Assembly: GCF_003234085.1 (NCBI RefSeq)
Contig: NZ_QKSD01000005.1
Coordinates: 124,001 to 188,000 of the forward strand
Reading direction: 5' to 3'
DNA: 64,000 nt
Origin: Curtobacterium sp. MCPF17_052
GTDB lineage: Bacteria > Actinomycetota > Actinomycetes > Actinomycetales > Microbacteriaceae
The notes beneath the pieces were generated by a model that worked only from the letters and a program-made list of their open reading frames with translations, was not told the DNA's origin and did not search any database. This document shows positions 1 to 7,834 of the stretch, in pieces; the first letter of the stretch is position 1; every line of letters begins with the position of its first letter. A program made the position numbers and the translations under genes.

Positions 1-2
1 CA

Positions 3-1817
3 GGTGCGGCCTGCGGAAAGAATAATTCCAAGTGGACGCTCGATGACGGCTTTCTGCTGTCTAAAGCTGGACGATATATCGCCGCACCCCGTCAAAGCTC
101 GGATGCCGGGAAAGTCTGGTACTTCCCCGTCTCTAGCTCCAAGCCGTCGTCCTCCAAATTCGTCAACATCCCGTCGAGCCTCGAGGGCGTTACGGCTTCG
201 TCGTCGAATGTTGATGTCAATGCCGGGACAGCGACAGTGTCAGGATCGGCTCCGAAGGACGCGACGAACGTGCTGGTCGAGTGGACGAACGAGGAGGGCG
301 CGGAGAAGCAGAGGTACGTGTCGGTCGTTGACGGGAAGTACTCCGCGATCGTCACCGGGCTGAAGCTCGGCACGACTCCGGTTTCCGTCACGGCGTTCGA
401 CGGCGGCGATGAGATCGGCACCACAAGTGTCGACGTCAAGCTCGAAGTGGCACCGGTCACCGCCACGTACGCCTTCGACGCGAGCGTCGACACCGTCGTC
501 CAGGTCTCGGGAACGGCGCAGCCGAACACGAGAGTCACGATCAAGCACGGCGAGACGGACCTGGTCACGGTCCCGACCGGCGACACCGGCGAATGGACGG
601 CACCGATCAATGCGCCGAACATGCCCGGCGCCTACAACCTCACCGTCGGGCAGGAGATCCGCGGCCAGGACAACGGCCGCATCGAACTCGATGTCGACTA
701 CGGCCCCGGTGTCACCATCAACTCGCCGGGCGACGGCTTCGAGCTGGGCGAAGGCGACACCCTCGCTGTCCGTGGGTCTGCACCGACGGGTACCGAGATC
801 AACGTCCACGAGAAGGGCAAGAGCGAGGTCCTCAACAGCGGCAAGGCCGGCACCAACTCCTACCTGATTCCGATCACCGGCCTCGAGGACCGCGAGTACA
901 CGCTCGTCGCGGAAGGCATCACGAAGGGGTACAACCGCACCCATGCCGAGATCACGATCAACCCGGGCAAGACCTCGGAGCTCACCCCGGCTGCCGTGAC
1001 ATCCACTTCCGTCGTCGCCGGCACGACGAACACGATCGAGGGAACCGCGACGAAGGACGCGACCCTCAAGATCGTGAACGCCTGGGGCACCGACCTGCTC
1101 GGCACGCCGGTCACGGTCGACAGCACCGGCCACTGGTCCTTCGACCGAGCGATCTCGGCGTCGGCGAAGAGCTTCCAGTTCAAGATCGTGCAGACCAAGG
1201 GCTCGCTCACCGAGACCAGTGCGCTGTTCACCCTGAACGCCGAAGACCCGGCCGCATCGCTGGTCGACCCGACCGTGACGGGCCCGGCCGCTGTGCAACT
1301 CGGCGTGAACAACACCTTCACCGGCACCGCCACCAAGGACGCCACGCTGAAGATCGTCAACGCCTCCGGCACCGACCTGCTCGGCCACCCGGTCACCGTC
1401 GACAGCGACGGCAACTGGACCTTCGACCGCATCGTGTCCCGTTCGGCGAAGAACTTCACGTTCTTCATCGAGCAGAGCAAGAACGGCGCCACCAAGAAGT
1501 CCGGCGCCTTCGTGATCAACCCCGAGGACCCGGCCGCCTCCCTGGTCGACCCGACGGTCACCGACCCCGCCACGGTCAACCTCGGCGTGAACAACACCTT
1601 CACCGGCACCGCCACCAAGGACGCCACGCTGAAGATCGTCAACGCCTCCGGCACCGACCTGCTCGGCCACCCGGTCACCGTCGACAGCGACGGGAACTGG
1701 ACCTTCGACCGCGTCGTGTCCTGGAACGCGAAGAACTTCACGTTCTTCATCGAGCAGAGCAAGAACGGCGCCACCAAGAAGTCCGGCCCGTTCGTGGTCA
1801 ACCCCACCGCGGAGTGA
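3..1817 (+). CDS. Exported repeat-domain protein, 5' end cut by window edge
   Basis: The frame is open from the left edge to a TGA at 1815-1817, so at least 604 residues are visible and the true start lies outside the window. The GTG at 237 is internal, because the sequence before it continues the same protein-like frame without a stop. The visible part has several beta-rich, Thr/Asp/Gly-rich segments like bacterial Ig-like domains. These are followed by three related units of about 94 residues carrying the pattern TKDATLKIVN, GTDLLG, PVTVDS and W(S/T)FDR. The last two units are nearly identical in DNA. The same domain type ends the next gene, so the two are paralogues. No LPxTG motif or C-terminal membrane anchor is visible. 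The role is unknown; a surface, adhesive or carbohydrate-binding role is only an inference. The first 240 bases are visibly more AT-rich than the rest. Confidence 0.8.
   Translation, partial: GAACGKNNSKWTLDDGFLLSKAGRYIAAPRQSSDAGKVWYFPVSSSKPSSSKFVNIPSSLEGVTASSSNVDVNAGTATVSGSAPKDATNVLVEWTNEEGAEKQRYVSVVDGKYSAIVTGLKLGTTPVSVTAFDGGDEIGTTSVDVKLEVAPVTATYAFDASVDTVVQVSGTAQPNTRVTIKHGETDLVTVPTGDTGEWTAPINAPNMPGAYNLTVGQEIRGQDNGRIELDVDYGPGVTINSPGDGFELGEGDTLAVRGSAPTGTEINVHEKGKSEVLNSGKAGTNSYLIPITGLEDREYTLVAEGITKGYNRTHAEITINPGKTSELTPAAVTSTSVVAGTTNTIEGTATKDATLKIVNAWGTDLLGTPVTVDSTGHWSFDRAISASAKSFQFKIVQTKGSLTETSALFTLNAEDPAASLVDPTVTGPAAVQLGVNNTFTGTATKDATLKIVNASGTDLLGHPVTVDSDGNWTFDRIVSRSAKNFTFFIEQSKNGATKKSGAFVINPEDPAASLVDPTVTDPATVNLGVNNTFTGTATKDATLKIVNASGTDLLGHPVTVDSDGNWTFDRVVSWNAKNFTFFIEQSKNGATKKSGPFVVNPTAE
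1245..1808 (+). repeat. Tandem 282-bp coding repeat, two near-identical copies
   Basis: Copy 1 covers 1245-1526 and copy 2 covers 1527-1808. Each encodes 94 residues starting DPAASLVDP and ending near the NPE/NPT junction. Long stretches, for example the segment encoding NNTFTGTATKDATLK, are identical or almost identical in DNA. A third, clearly diverged unit precedes them at about 963-1244. This pattern fits a recent in-frame duplication. Confidence 0.9.
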
Positions 1818-1841
1818 CACCCGAACACCACCACCCCTGAC

Positions 1842-1876
1842 AGTGACGGCCCTCCTACTCCGGGAGGGCCGTCACT
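1842..1876 (+). terminator. Hairpin terminator after the first exported-protein gene
   Basis: A perfect 14-bp stem (AGTGACGGCCCTCC at 1842-1855 pairing with 1863-1876) has a 7-nt loop. It lies 25 nt after the stop codon and is followed by the AT-rich sequence GATATATTC. Confidence 0.85.
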
Positions 1877-1946
1877 GATATATTCAACCTGTGCGCGAAA
1901 TGTCAATTCGCTACCGTGTTCCTATCCGATCGGAAGGAACAAGTGA

Positions 1947-4175
1947 ATGCGATATCTATTCAACATGGCTGCGGCGGTGGCGACGGTGCTCGCTACGATG
2001 CTGGGCGGACCCACCCATGCCGACCCGGCTCCTCGCGCCGTCGATCTCGACCTGGGGACCGCAGTGCTCCAGCGCGGCGAGACCGGCGCCATCGACATCG
2101 GGTTCGAGCAACTCGGTGGGCACCCGGGCACCGTCGAGGGGGACGTCACCGTGTCGGCACCGGCGGGCACCACGTTCCCAACGGCGGACAACGACGCACT
2201 CGGTCAGTACCGAAACCCCGGGTGGGCAAGGTGGCTGTCGACGAGCCGGCTTCGTCTGACCGATGCCCGGGTGAGCGGTGACCGGACGCAAGCCACCTAC
2301 TCGCTCCGCGGCACGGCGGACTTTGACACGAGCGTGCAGCTCCGGTTCGCCATCCCCGTCGAGGTGTCGGCCGCTGCACCGGTGACCGGGCGCCTGTCCT
2401 ACCTGGCGACCGGAACACGCGCGGGCGGTGTCGCCCCGTGGAGTGTGGGCGGTTCGACGACGATGCGCGTCGCGGCGGGTGTCGAGGGCGGTGCCGGCGA
2501 GGAGACCACCCTGGCTCGCGGCGGATCAGTGTCCGTCCCCTTCGTGGCCTCGACGACGACCCGTGTGAGCGCAGTCGACGGAGCGGTCGAAGTGGACGCT
2601 CCTGCTGGAACGCAGTTCTCCGACGGGCAGGCCACGGTGACTGGCTGGTACGAACACGACGGCGTCCGGCACACGGACGGCATGACGCTGACCGACGGGG
2701 AACGACTCGACGGCGGTTCGCGGTACCGATGGCACTGGACGACGCAGCCGTCCTGGTCGGTACCGCCCGGCACGCGGTTCGGATGGGCGGTCACCGTCGA
2801 CACACCCGCCGATGCGGTCGCCAAGCGCGGTGCGCTCACGGCGGACCTGCACGGCGACGCGCTGCAGGGACCGTTTGACACGCGCGCGACGACCGCCACC
2901 ACGATCCCCGAGAACGATGAGGTCCTGGTCGGGGTAGACGGTCCCGCCACGTCGCTCGTCCGCGGGGACACCTCGACGGTGGAGGCACGACTCCGGAGCA
3001 CGGTCGAGACCACTTCCCCGCGCGACGGCTCCGTCGTGCGGTTCGACGCACCCGCCGGGACGACCTTCGACTCGGGAGCGGCCATCCGCGGCGAGTACCA
3101 GCTGCCAGGTTCCGACCAGACGCGGCAGTTCACCGCGGACCAGCTCGTCGACGGAGAGCGCACAGAGGACGACACCGTCCTGACCTACCGGTGGGCCGAC
3201 ACCGGCTGGCAGCTCCCCGCAGGCACCGTCATCCGCTTCGCGGTGCCGGTCACGGTGCCGTCGGACGCACCCGCAGGGACGGAGGCACTCACCACGGTCG
3301 CCACCGGCCGTACCGACCAGGGGACCTTCGCGGCGTCCGCCACGACCGCCACCACCATCGCGGCGGCCCCCACGCTCACCCCCGTGTCGCTCCGGAACGA
3401 GCGACTCGTGGCGGGGTGGGACAACATCCTGCGCGGATCGGGGCACCCCGGCGCTGGACTCGAGGTCGACGACCACTTCGGCAACCGACTGGCAGCCGCG
3501 GTGGTCCACGCCGACGGCTCCTGGCAGGCCGTGCTCCCCGTCCCGGTCAACGCCGCCGAACTCGAGCTCCACTTCGTGCAGACGTCCGGTGACGTCACCG
3601 AGGCCTCCGGTGCCGTCTCATTGCCCGTCGTCTCCCCGCCGTCCGTCACGACCAGCACCACGACCATGGTGCCGGGCCTGCTGAACCGGTTCGAGGGGAC
3701 AGGTCCGGGCGGAGCGGCCTACCGCGTCGTCAACCGCTGGGGAACTGATCTCGTCTCGGGCACGTCGACGGTCGACTCCGACGGCAGGTGGCGATTCGAT
3801 CGCGTCGTCTCGAACGGAGCGACGTCGTTCGAGTTCCGCCTCCAGCTCGCCACCGACGGTTGGGAAGCCCGGACTCCGGTCTTCGTCACCGGGTCGACGT
3901 CACTCGAGCCGGTCACCGTGCTCACGAAGTCGGTCGTCCCCGGCACGGAGAACCTCTTCGAAGGCACCGGGAGCGCGAACGCCAGCTACCGGGTCGTCAA
4001 CGACTGGGGGACGGAACTCGTCTCCGGTACCCGCCAGGTGGACGGAGACGGGCGATGGTCGTTCCGTCGCGTCGTCGACTACCGAGCGCACGACTTCCGG
4101 TTCCGGATCGAACAGCGCCGCGGAGCGGTCACGCTCCTCTCTGACCTCTTCGTGGTGCCGGCCGCCGAACGGTAG
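1947..4175 (+). CDS. Secreted multi-domain protein with Ig-like and C-terminal repeat domains
   Basis: This 742-residue protein starts at an ATG with GGAAGGA (1932-1938) 8 nt upstream. An N-terminal signal peptide of about 24 residues (MRYLFNMAAAVATVLATMLG, then a likely cut after THA) indicates export. The middle holds repeated beta-sandwich-like modules with recurring phrases such as DAPAGT(Q/T)F and TTATTIPEN, spaced by roughly 130-140 residues. The C-terminus carries units of the same family as the preceding gene (YRVVNRWGTDL, DSDGRWRFDRVVS). The last two are a clear pair, and a more divergent unit precedes them. No catalytic motif or cell-wall sorting signal is visible. It is probably a secreted or surface-associated structural or binding protein. 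Its position beside the polysaccharide locus suggests, but does not prove, a link with the surface polymer. Confidence 0.8.
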   Translation: MRYLFNMAAAVATVLATMLGGPTHADPAPRAVDLDLGTAVLQRGETGAIDIGFEQLGGHPGTVEGDVTVSAPAGTTFPTADNDALGQYRNPGWARWLSTSRLRLTDARVSGDRTQATYSLRGTADFDTSVQLRFAIPVEVSAAAPVTGRLSYLATGTRAGGVAPWSVGGSTTMRVAAGVEGGAGEETTLARGGSVSVPFVASTTTRVSAVDGAVEVDAPAGTQFSDGQATVTGWYEHDGVRHTDGMTLTDGERLDGGSRYRWHWTTQPSWSVPPGTRFGWAVTVDTPADAVAKRGALTADLHGDALQGPFDTRATTATTIPENDEVLVGVDGPATSLVRGDTSTVEARLRSTVETTSPRDGSVVRFDAPAGTTFDSGAAIRGEYQLPGSDQTRQFTADQLVDGERTEDDTVLTYRWADTGWQLPAGTVIRFAVPVTVPSDAPAGTEALTTVATGRTDQGTFAASATTATTIAAAPTLTPVSLRNERLVAGWDNILRGSGHPGAGLEVDDHFGNRLAAAVVHADGSWQAVLPVPVNAAELELHFVQTSGDVTEASGAVSLPVVSPPSVTTSTTTMVPGLLNRFEGTGPGGAAYRVVNRWGTDLVSGTSTVDSDGRWRFDRVVSNGATSFEFRLQLATDGWEARTPVFVTGSTSLEPVTVLTKSVVPGTENLFEGTGSANASYRVVNDWGTELVSGTRQVDGDGRWSFRRVVDYRAHDFRFRIEQRRGAVTLLSDLFVVPAAER

Positions 4176-4183
4176 ACGGTGCC

Positions 4184-4221
4184 GGTCAGGCGCGGCGCTG
4201 GAACGAGCGCCGCGCCTGACC
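4184..4221. terminator. Bidirectional hairpin between convergent genes
   Basis: A perfect 16-bp stem (GGTCAGGCGCGGCGCT at 4184-4199 pairing with 4206-4221) has a 6-nt loop. It overlaps the last codons and stop of the minus-strand polymerase gene, so those codons also form the terminator. It serves the convergent exported-protein gene from the other side. Confidence 0.85.
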
Positions 4222-5658
4222 GCGTTCCGGCTTCCCCAGCGCACTTGCCTCGCCCGGCGACAGGACACCCCAACCGCCGCGGGGCATCACCGCCACCAGG
4301 AGCGTCGCGACCAGCAGACCGTGGGAGAGCATCGCGGTCAGGATCGACGTGTTCGACAGCGTCACCGCGCTCATCACGAAGAGCACCCCCACGACCGGCA
4401 CGGGGAGTCCGCGGCTCCATCGGTCGAGGACACGCAGCCAGGCCGCCAGGACAGCAGCGATGACGACCACCCCGACCGCCCCGAGGTTCGCGTACCCGTC
4501 CGCGAAGAGGTTCGCATTCGCGTTGACGTTCGACCCCGGCAACATGTACTGCCCGATGGTCTTCGTCGGCGTGGTGTCGTACGGCGACGTCACCCAGAAC
4601 CGTGTGAACGACCTCGCCCACAGTGCGACAGGGTGTTCCGAGAAGTAGTCGGCGTAGACCGAGGTGAGCAGTCCCGGGGTGACGATGAACCGTCGCGAGA
4701 AGAGCGACGTCCAGGTGATGCCGCCCTGCGCCTCGTCGACGATGGCCGATCCGACCATGAGCACGACGGGTCCGAACAGCAGCGGGAAGCCGGACCGGGG
4801 ACGGCGGCGCCGCAGCACGACTGCGATCACGACCATCGCCGGGATCGAGAACAGCACGGTCTTGAACCCCGTCGTCGAGTAGAGCAGGTACTGCCCGACG
4901 ACCCCGAGGGCGAACAGCGGCCAGGCCCGCTTCGCGAGTGCCCGGATCATCACGTAGGCGTTGACCACGTACGCCTGGCCGCTGAGGAGGTACCCGAGGC
5001 CCCCACCGGCAGCGAGGTCGTCGGCGTAGGCGGCACGCACGTCGTACACCTCGTCGAGGGCGACCAGGCGGAACTGGAAGCCCGTCGTCACCGCCATCAG
5101 ACCGTACGTCCCGAGTGAGTAGAGCCCGCACAGCACCCAGGCGAGCGTCTCCCGTCGGACCACCCGTGACCCGACGAGCATGCTGTCCGCTGCCGTCGCC
5201 GGAGCGGTCGACAGCGCACTCCCGGTGTCGCGGCGCCACCGGACGGCCAGCGCCGCCGCGGAGAACACCACTGCCAGCAGCATCGAGAACGCGGCGGCAC
5301 CGGCCGGGTCGAGGTACCCGGTGTAGCCGGACATGAGGATGGCGGGCCCGACGCAGACCCCCAGCATCATCCAGAGCACGACGTCCGACGCGCACGTGAT
5401 CCGGCGCGGCAGCAGGAGGGCGACGATCGCGGTGAGCATCGTTGAGGCCACTCCGTCCTGCCAGGCCTGGGGGACGGAGGTGTACCCGGCGTACGCGAAC
5501 GGTCCGGAGATGAGGCCCGTGTACACGACCCGCAGGACGAGCGAGTAGGCGACCACCAGCACGACGAGCAGCACCGCGCGCACGCACGACCGGGCGGCTG
5601 CACGGCGACCACCGTCATCGGTGATGTGCGAGGCCACCGGAACGGACAGCGCGCTCAC
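4186..5658 (-). CDS. Polysaccharide polymerase-like multi-pass membrane protein (Wzy type)
   Basis: This 490-residue protein is very hydrophobic, with about 11-12 predicted membrane segments and a large external loop in the second half (around VTSPYDTTPTKTIGQYMLPG). That layout is typical of O-antigen or oligosaccharide-repeat polymerases. Wzy proteins lack strong sequence motifs, so the call rests on topology and on its place as last gene of a polysaccharide operon. The start is GTG at 5658, whose GTGA overlaps the stop of the preceding glycosyltransferase by 4 nt. Possible starts further upstream would lie inside that gene. Its substrate would be a lipid-linked repeat unit made by the neighbouring glycosyltransferases and flipped by the Wzx-like protein at 11709-13025. 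An O-antigen ligase is a less likely alternative. Confidence 0.7.
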   Translation of the reverse strand: MSALSVPVASHITDDGGRRAAARSCVRAVLLVVLVVAYSLVLRVVYTGLISGPFAYAGYTSVPQAWQDGVASTMLTAIVALLLPRRITCASDVVLWMMLGVCVGPAILMSGYTGYLDPAGAAAFSMLLAVVFSAAALAVRWRRDTGSALSTAPATAADSMLVGSRVVRRETLAWVLCGLYSLGTYGLMAVTTGFQFRLVALDEVYDVRAAYADDLAAGGGLGYLLSGQAYVVNAYVMIRALAKRAWPLFALGVVGQYLLYSTTGFKTVLFSIPAMVVIAVVLRRRRPRSGFPLLFGPVVLMVGSAIVDEAQGGITWTSLFSRRFIVTPGLLTSVYADYFSEHPVALWARSFTRFWVTSPYDTTPTKTIGQYMLPGSNVNANANLFADGYANLGAVGVVVIAAVLAAWLRVLDRWSRGLPVPVVGVLFVMSAVTLSNTSILTAMLSHGLLVATLLVAVMPRGGWGVLSPGEASALGKPERGQARRSFQRRA

Positions 5659-6767
5659 CGCGGCCGGGCCCCGAGCAGCCCCCGGTACATCGCCACGAGG
5701 ACCGCTTCCTCCGCGTCCCAGTGGAACTGCTCCCGAGCCGCGCGGGCAGCCACCGCCGAGTGGGCGGACAAGCGCTCCGGGTCCGAGGCGTACGAGGCGA
5801 TCGCCCGCGCGATCGCAGCCGGGTCGGACGGGTCCACGAAGGTGACGCAGTCGTACCCGCGCAGGAGGCGCCTCCAGAGCGGGAAGTCCGAGACGACCAG
5901 GGCCAGGCCCGCGGCCATGTTCTCGAACAGCTTGGTCGGGAGACAGTCGAGGTGCGCCGGCGTGGGCAGGAGGGTCACGACGCCGATGCTGGATCGAGCC
6001 AACAGGTCGCGGGCGCGACCGGGCGACACGTGCCCGTGCAGTTCGACCCGACCACTGTCGACGCCCTCGCGGAACCCCTCGAGCAGGGCCGCCGGGCGCA
6101 CCGGACCGGCGAGGCGGAGGAACCAGCCGTCCGGGAAGGCGGGGTCGAGCACGGCCCGGGCCAGCGTCCGCGCCCCGCGGTCGACGTCGAGTGCGCCGAC
6201 GAAGGCGACGGCCGGGTCCCGAACCGTGACCAGGTCGTCCTCCGCCCGGAGGCGTGGGAAGTTCCGCACCAGGACCGTCTTCCGTGTCGGGAAGCGGTTG
6301 GCGATGGTCTCCGTCGCGGCCACGATGCGGTCGGCGGAGCGAGCGCACCGGACGACGGCGTGCGCCGCCACCTTCGCCACCAGGCGGCCCGAACGACTGA
6401 GGTACGACTTGTTCAGTACCTGGTTCGGCAGGTCCTCGTGGGCGTCGAAGACGACGCGGCGCCCGAGTGCCCGCAGCAATGGTACGGCCCACACGAGCTC
6501 CGGGTCGTGGAAGTGCAGCACCGCGGCACCACTCCGGTAGCCGGTCCACACCGCCTCGACCGATCCGAGGAGCACGCGGGTCGACCGTCGACGGCGGCGG
6601 ATCGTGTGGACGACGACTCCGGTGTCCGGGACCTCGAGATCGCTCTCGACGGCCACGAGGAGCACCCGCCACCCCGCTGCGACCAGCCCGGCCGCCTCCC
6701 GCAGGTGGACACGGTTGTCCGTCCACGGATGCGCGCTCGAGACGTGCGCGATGTCGAAGCGGGTCAC
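5655..6767 (-). CDS. Glycosyltransferase, GT4-like
   Basis: This 370-residue protein has the two-domain GT-B layout. The N-terminal half starts FDIAHVSSAHPWTDNRV, and the C-terminal half carries a nucleotide-sugar-binding region with FVGALDVDRGA and PTKLFENMAAGLALV, where the E of the FEN segment corresponds to the usual E(x7)E donor motif of GT4 enzymes. It should act on the cytoplasmic face, adding one sugar to an undecaprenyl-linked repeat unit. The ATG at 6767 overlaps the preceding epimerase stop by 4 nt (ATGA), and its own stop overlaps the polymerase start by 4 nt. Donor and acceptor cannot be read from the sequence. Confidence 0.8.
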   Translation of the reverse strand: MTRFDIAHVSSAHPWTDNRVHLREAAGLVAAGWRVLLVAVESDLEVPDTGVVVHTIRRRRRSTRVLLGSVEAVWTGYRSGAAVLHFHDPELVWAVPLLRALGRRVVFDAHEDLPNQVLNKSYLSRSGRLVAKVAAHAVVRCARSADRIVAATETIANRFPTRKTVLVRNFPRLRAEDDLVTVRDPAVAFVGALDVDRGARTLARAVLDPAFPDGWFLRLAGPVRPAALLEGFREGVDSGRVELHGHVSPGRARDLLARSSIGVVTLLPTPAHLDCLPTKLFENMAAGLALVVSDFPLWRRLLRGYDCVTFVDPSDPAAIARAIASYASDPERLSAHSAVAARAAREQFHWDAEEAVLVAMYRGLLGARPR

Positions 6768-7834
6768 CGGACGCCCCCCGCGAGCTCGAGCACCGCGTCG
6801 GCGACGCGCTCGGCGCTCCGGCCGTCACCGTAGGGTTCGGCGTCGACCTCCGGTGCCGGGAGCCCGGCGAGGGCTGCGCCGATGGCCGACGGATCGTGCC
6901 CGACGAGCGCGTTCCATCCGAGCTCGACCGTCTCGACCCATTCGGTCTCCTCGCGAACGGTCACCGTCGGACGCTGCAGCAGGAAGGCTTCCTTCTGCAA
7001 GCCACCCGAGTCCGTCACCACTCCGCTGCTGTCACGCACGGTGCGGACCAACTCCGGGTAACTCACCGGGTCGGAGACGATGATCCCCGGCCGGTCGAGC
7101 CGGACGCGGAATCGCTCTGCGCTGGCACGCAGGCGTGGGTGTGCCAGGAGCAGGACGGGCCGCCCCACGTCGGTGAGGCCGTCGAGCACGCTCCGGAGTC
7201 GGTCGGGGTCGTCCGTGTTCGACGGGCGATGGAGGGTCGCCACGACGTACGGGTCCGATGCCATCCCGGCCGGGAGGCGCGGCGCGGTCCCTGCGACGGC
7301 GTCGCGGACCGCGAAGAGCACGTCCGTCATCACGTCGCCGACGATTCGGCTCCTCGCCGCGAGGCCCTCACGTTCGAGGTGGCGCATCGCGGTGGCGGTC
7401 GGTGCGAGGCACAGGTCGGCCGTGTGGTCGGTGGCGATCCGGTTGATCTCCTCCGGCATGTCCCGCGCGAACGAGCGGAGCCCCGCCTCGAGGTGCACCG
7501 TGGGGATGCGCAGTTTCACGGCGGCGAGCACGCCCGCCAGCGTCGAGTTGGTGTCGCCGTAGACCAGGACGGCGTCCGGTCGTTCGCTGCGGCACACCTG
7601 TTCGATGTGTTCGAGCATTCGTCCGGTCTGCGCGCCGTGCGCAGCAGATCCGACTGCGAGGTGGTGGTCGGGGGCCGGGATCGCCAGGTCCTCGAAGAAC
7701 ACGTCCGACATCGAGGCGTCGTAGTGCTGTCCGGTGTGGACGATCACGTGCTCGCAGCGACCTGCGAGTGCATCGGCCACGGCGGCGAGCTTGACGAACT
7801 GGGGGCGGGCGCCGACGACGCTCATGACCTTCAC
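6764..7834 (-). CDS. wbpI: UDP-N-acetylglucosamine 2-epimerase family (WecB/WbpI type)
   Basis: This 356-residue protein is the normal length for non-hydrolysing UDP-GlcNAc 2-epimerases. It carries family hallmarks: SVVGARPQFVK at the N-terminus, GDTNSTLAG, HLEAGLRS, the HRPSNTDD segment and TDSGGLQKEA. The start is GTG at 7834 with AAGGAG upstream; a longer form would run into the previous gene. GTGA overlaps that gene's stop, and ATGA joins it to the next gene. A plain WecB would make UDP-ManNAc. Here the locus also encodes WbpA-, WbpB-, WbpE- and WbpD-like proteins, so WbpI, which converts UDP-2,3-diacetamido-glucuronic acid to the manno form, is the better fit. The choice between WecB and WbpI is inferred from context. 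Confidence 0.8.
   Translation of the reverse strand: MKVMSVVGARPQFVKLAAVADALAGRCEHVIVHTGQHYDASMSDVFFEDLAIPAPDHHLAVGSAAHGAQTGRMLEHIEQVCRSERPDAVLVYGDTNSTLAGVLAAVKLRIPTVHLEAGLRSFARDMPEEINRIATDHTADLCLAPTATAMRHLEREGLAARSRIVGDVMTDVLFAVRDAVAGTAPRLPAGMASDPYVVATLHRPSNTDDPDRLRSVLDGLTDVGRPVLLLAHPRLRASAERFRVRLDRPGIIVSDPVSYPELVRTVRDSSGVVTDSGGLQKEAFLLQRPTVTVREETEWVETVELGWNALVGHDPSAIGAALAGLPAPEVDAEPYGDGRSAERVADAVLELAGGVR

Noticed and set aside
240..1820. A 526-codon open frame on the minus strand opposite the first gene
   Set aside because: Its product is Arg/Val/Gly-rich with no fold pattern. The plus-strand frame has clear repeats and domain structure. GC-rich DNA commonly gives such antisense frames.
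5866..5877. Perfect palindrome GGAGGCGCCTCC inside a glycosyltransferase gene
   Set aside because: It encodes an ordinary Leu-Trp-Arg-Arg-Leu-Leu stretch, lacks the 14-14-14 layout of the dispersed element, and can arise by codon bias.
4186..6828. An 880-residue minus-strand protein covering two genes
   Set aside because: The first 390 residues are a shadow frame of the glycosyltransferase. Only the part from GTG 5658 is hydrophobic and family-like.
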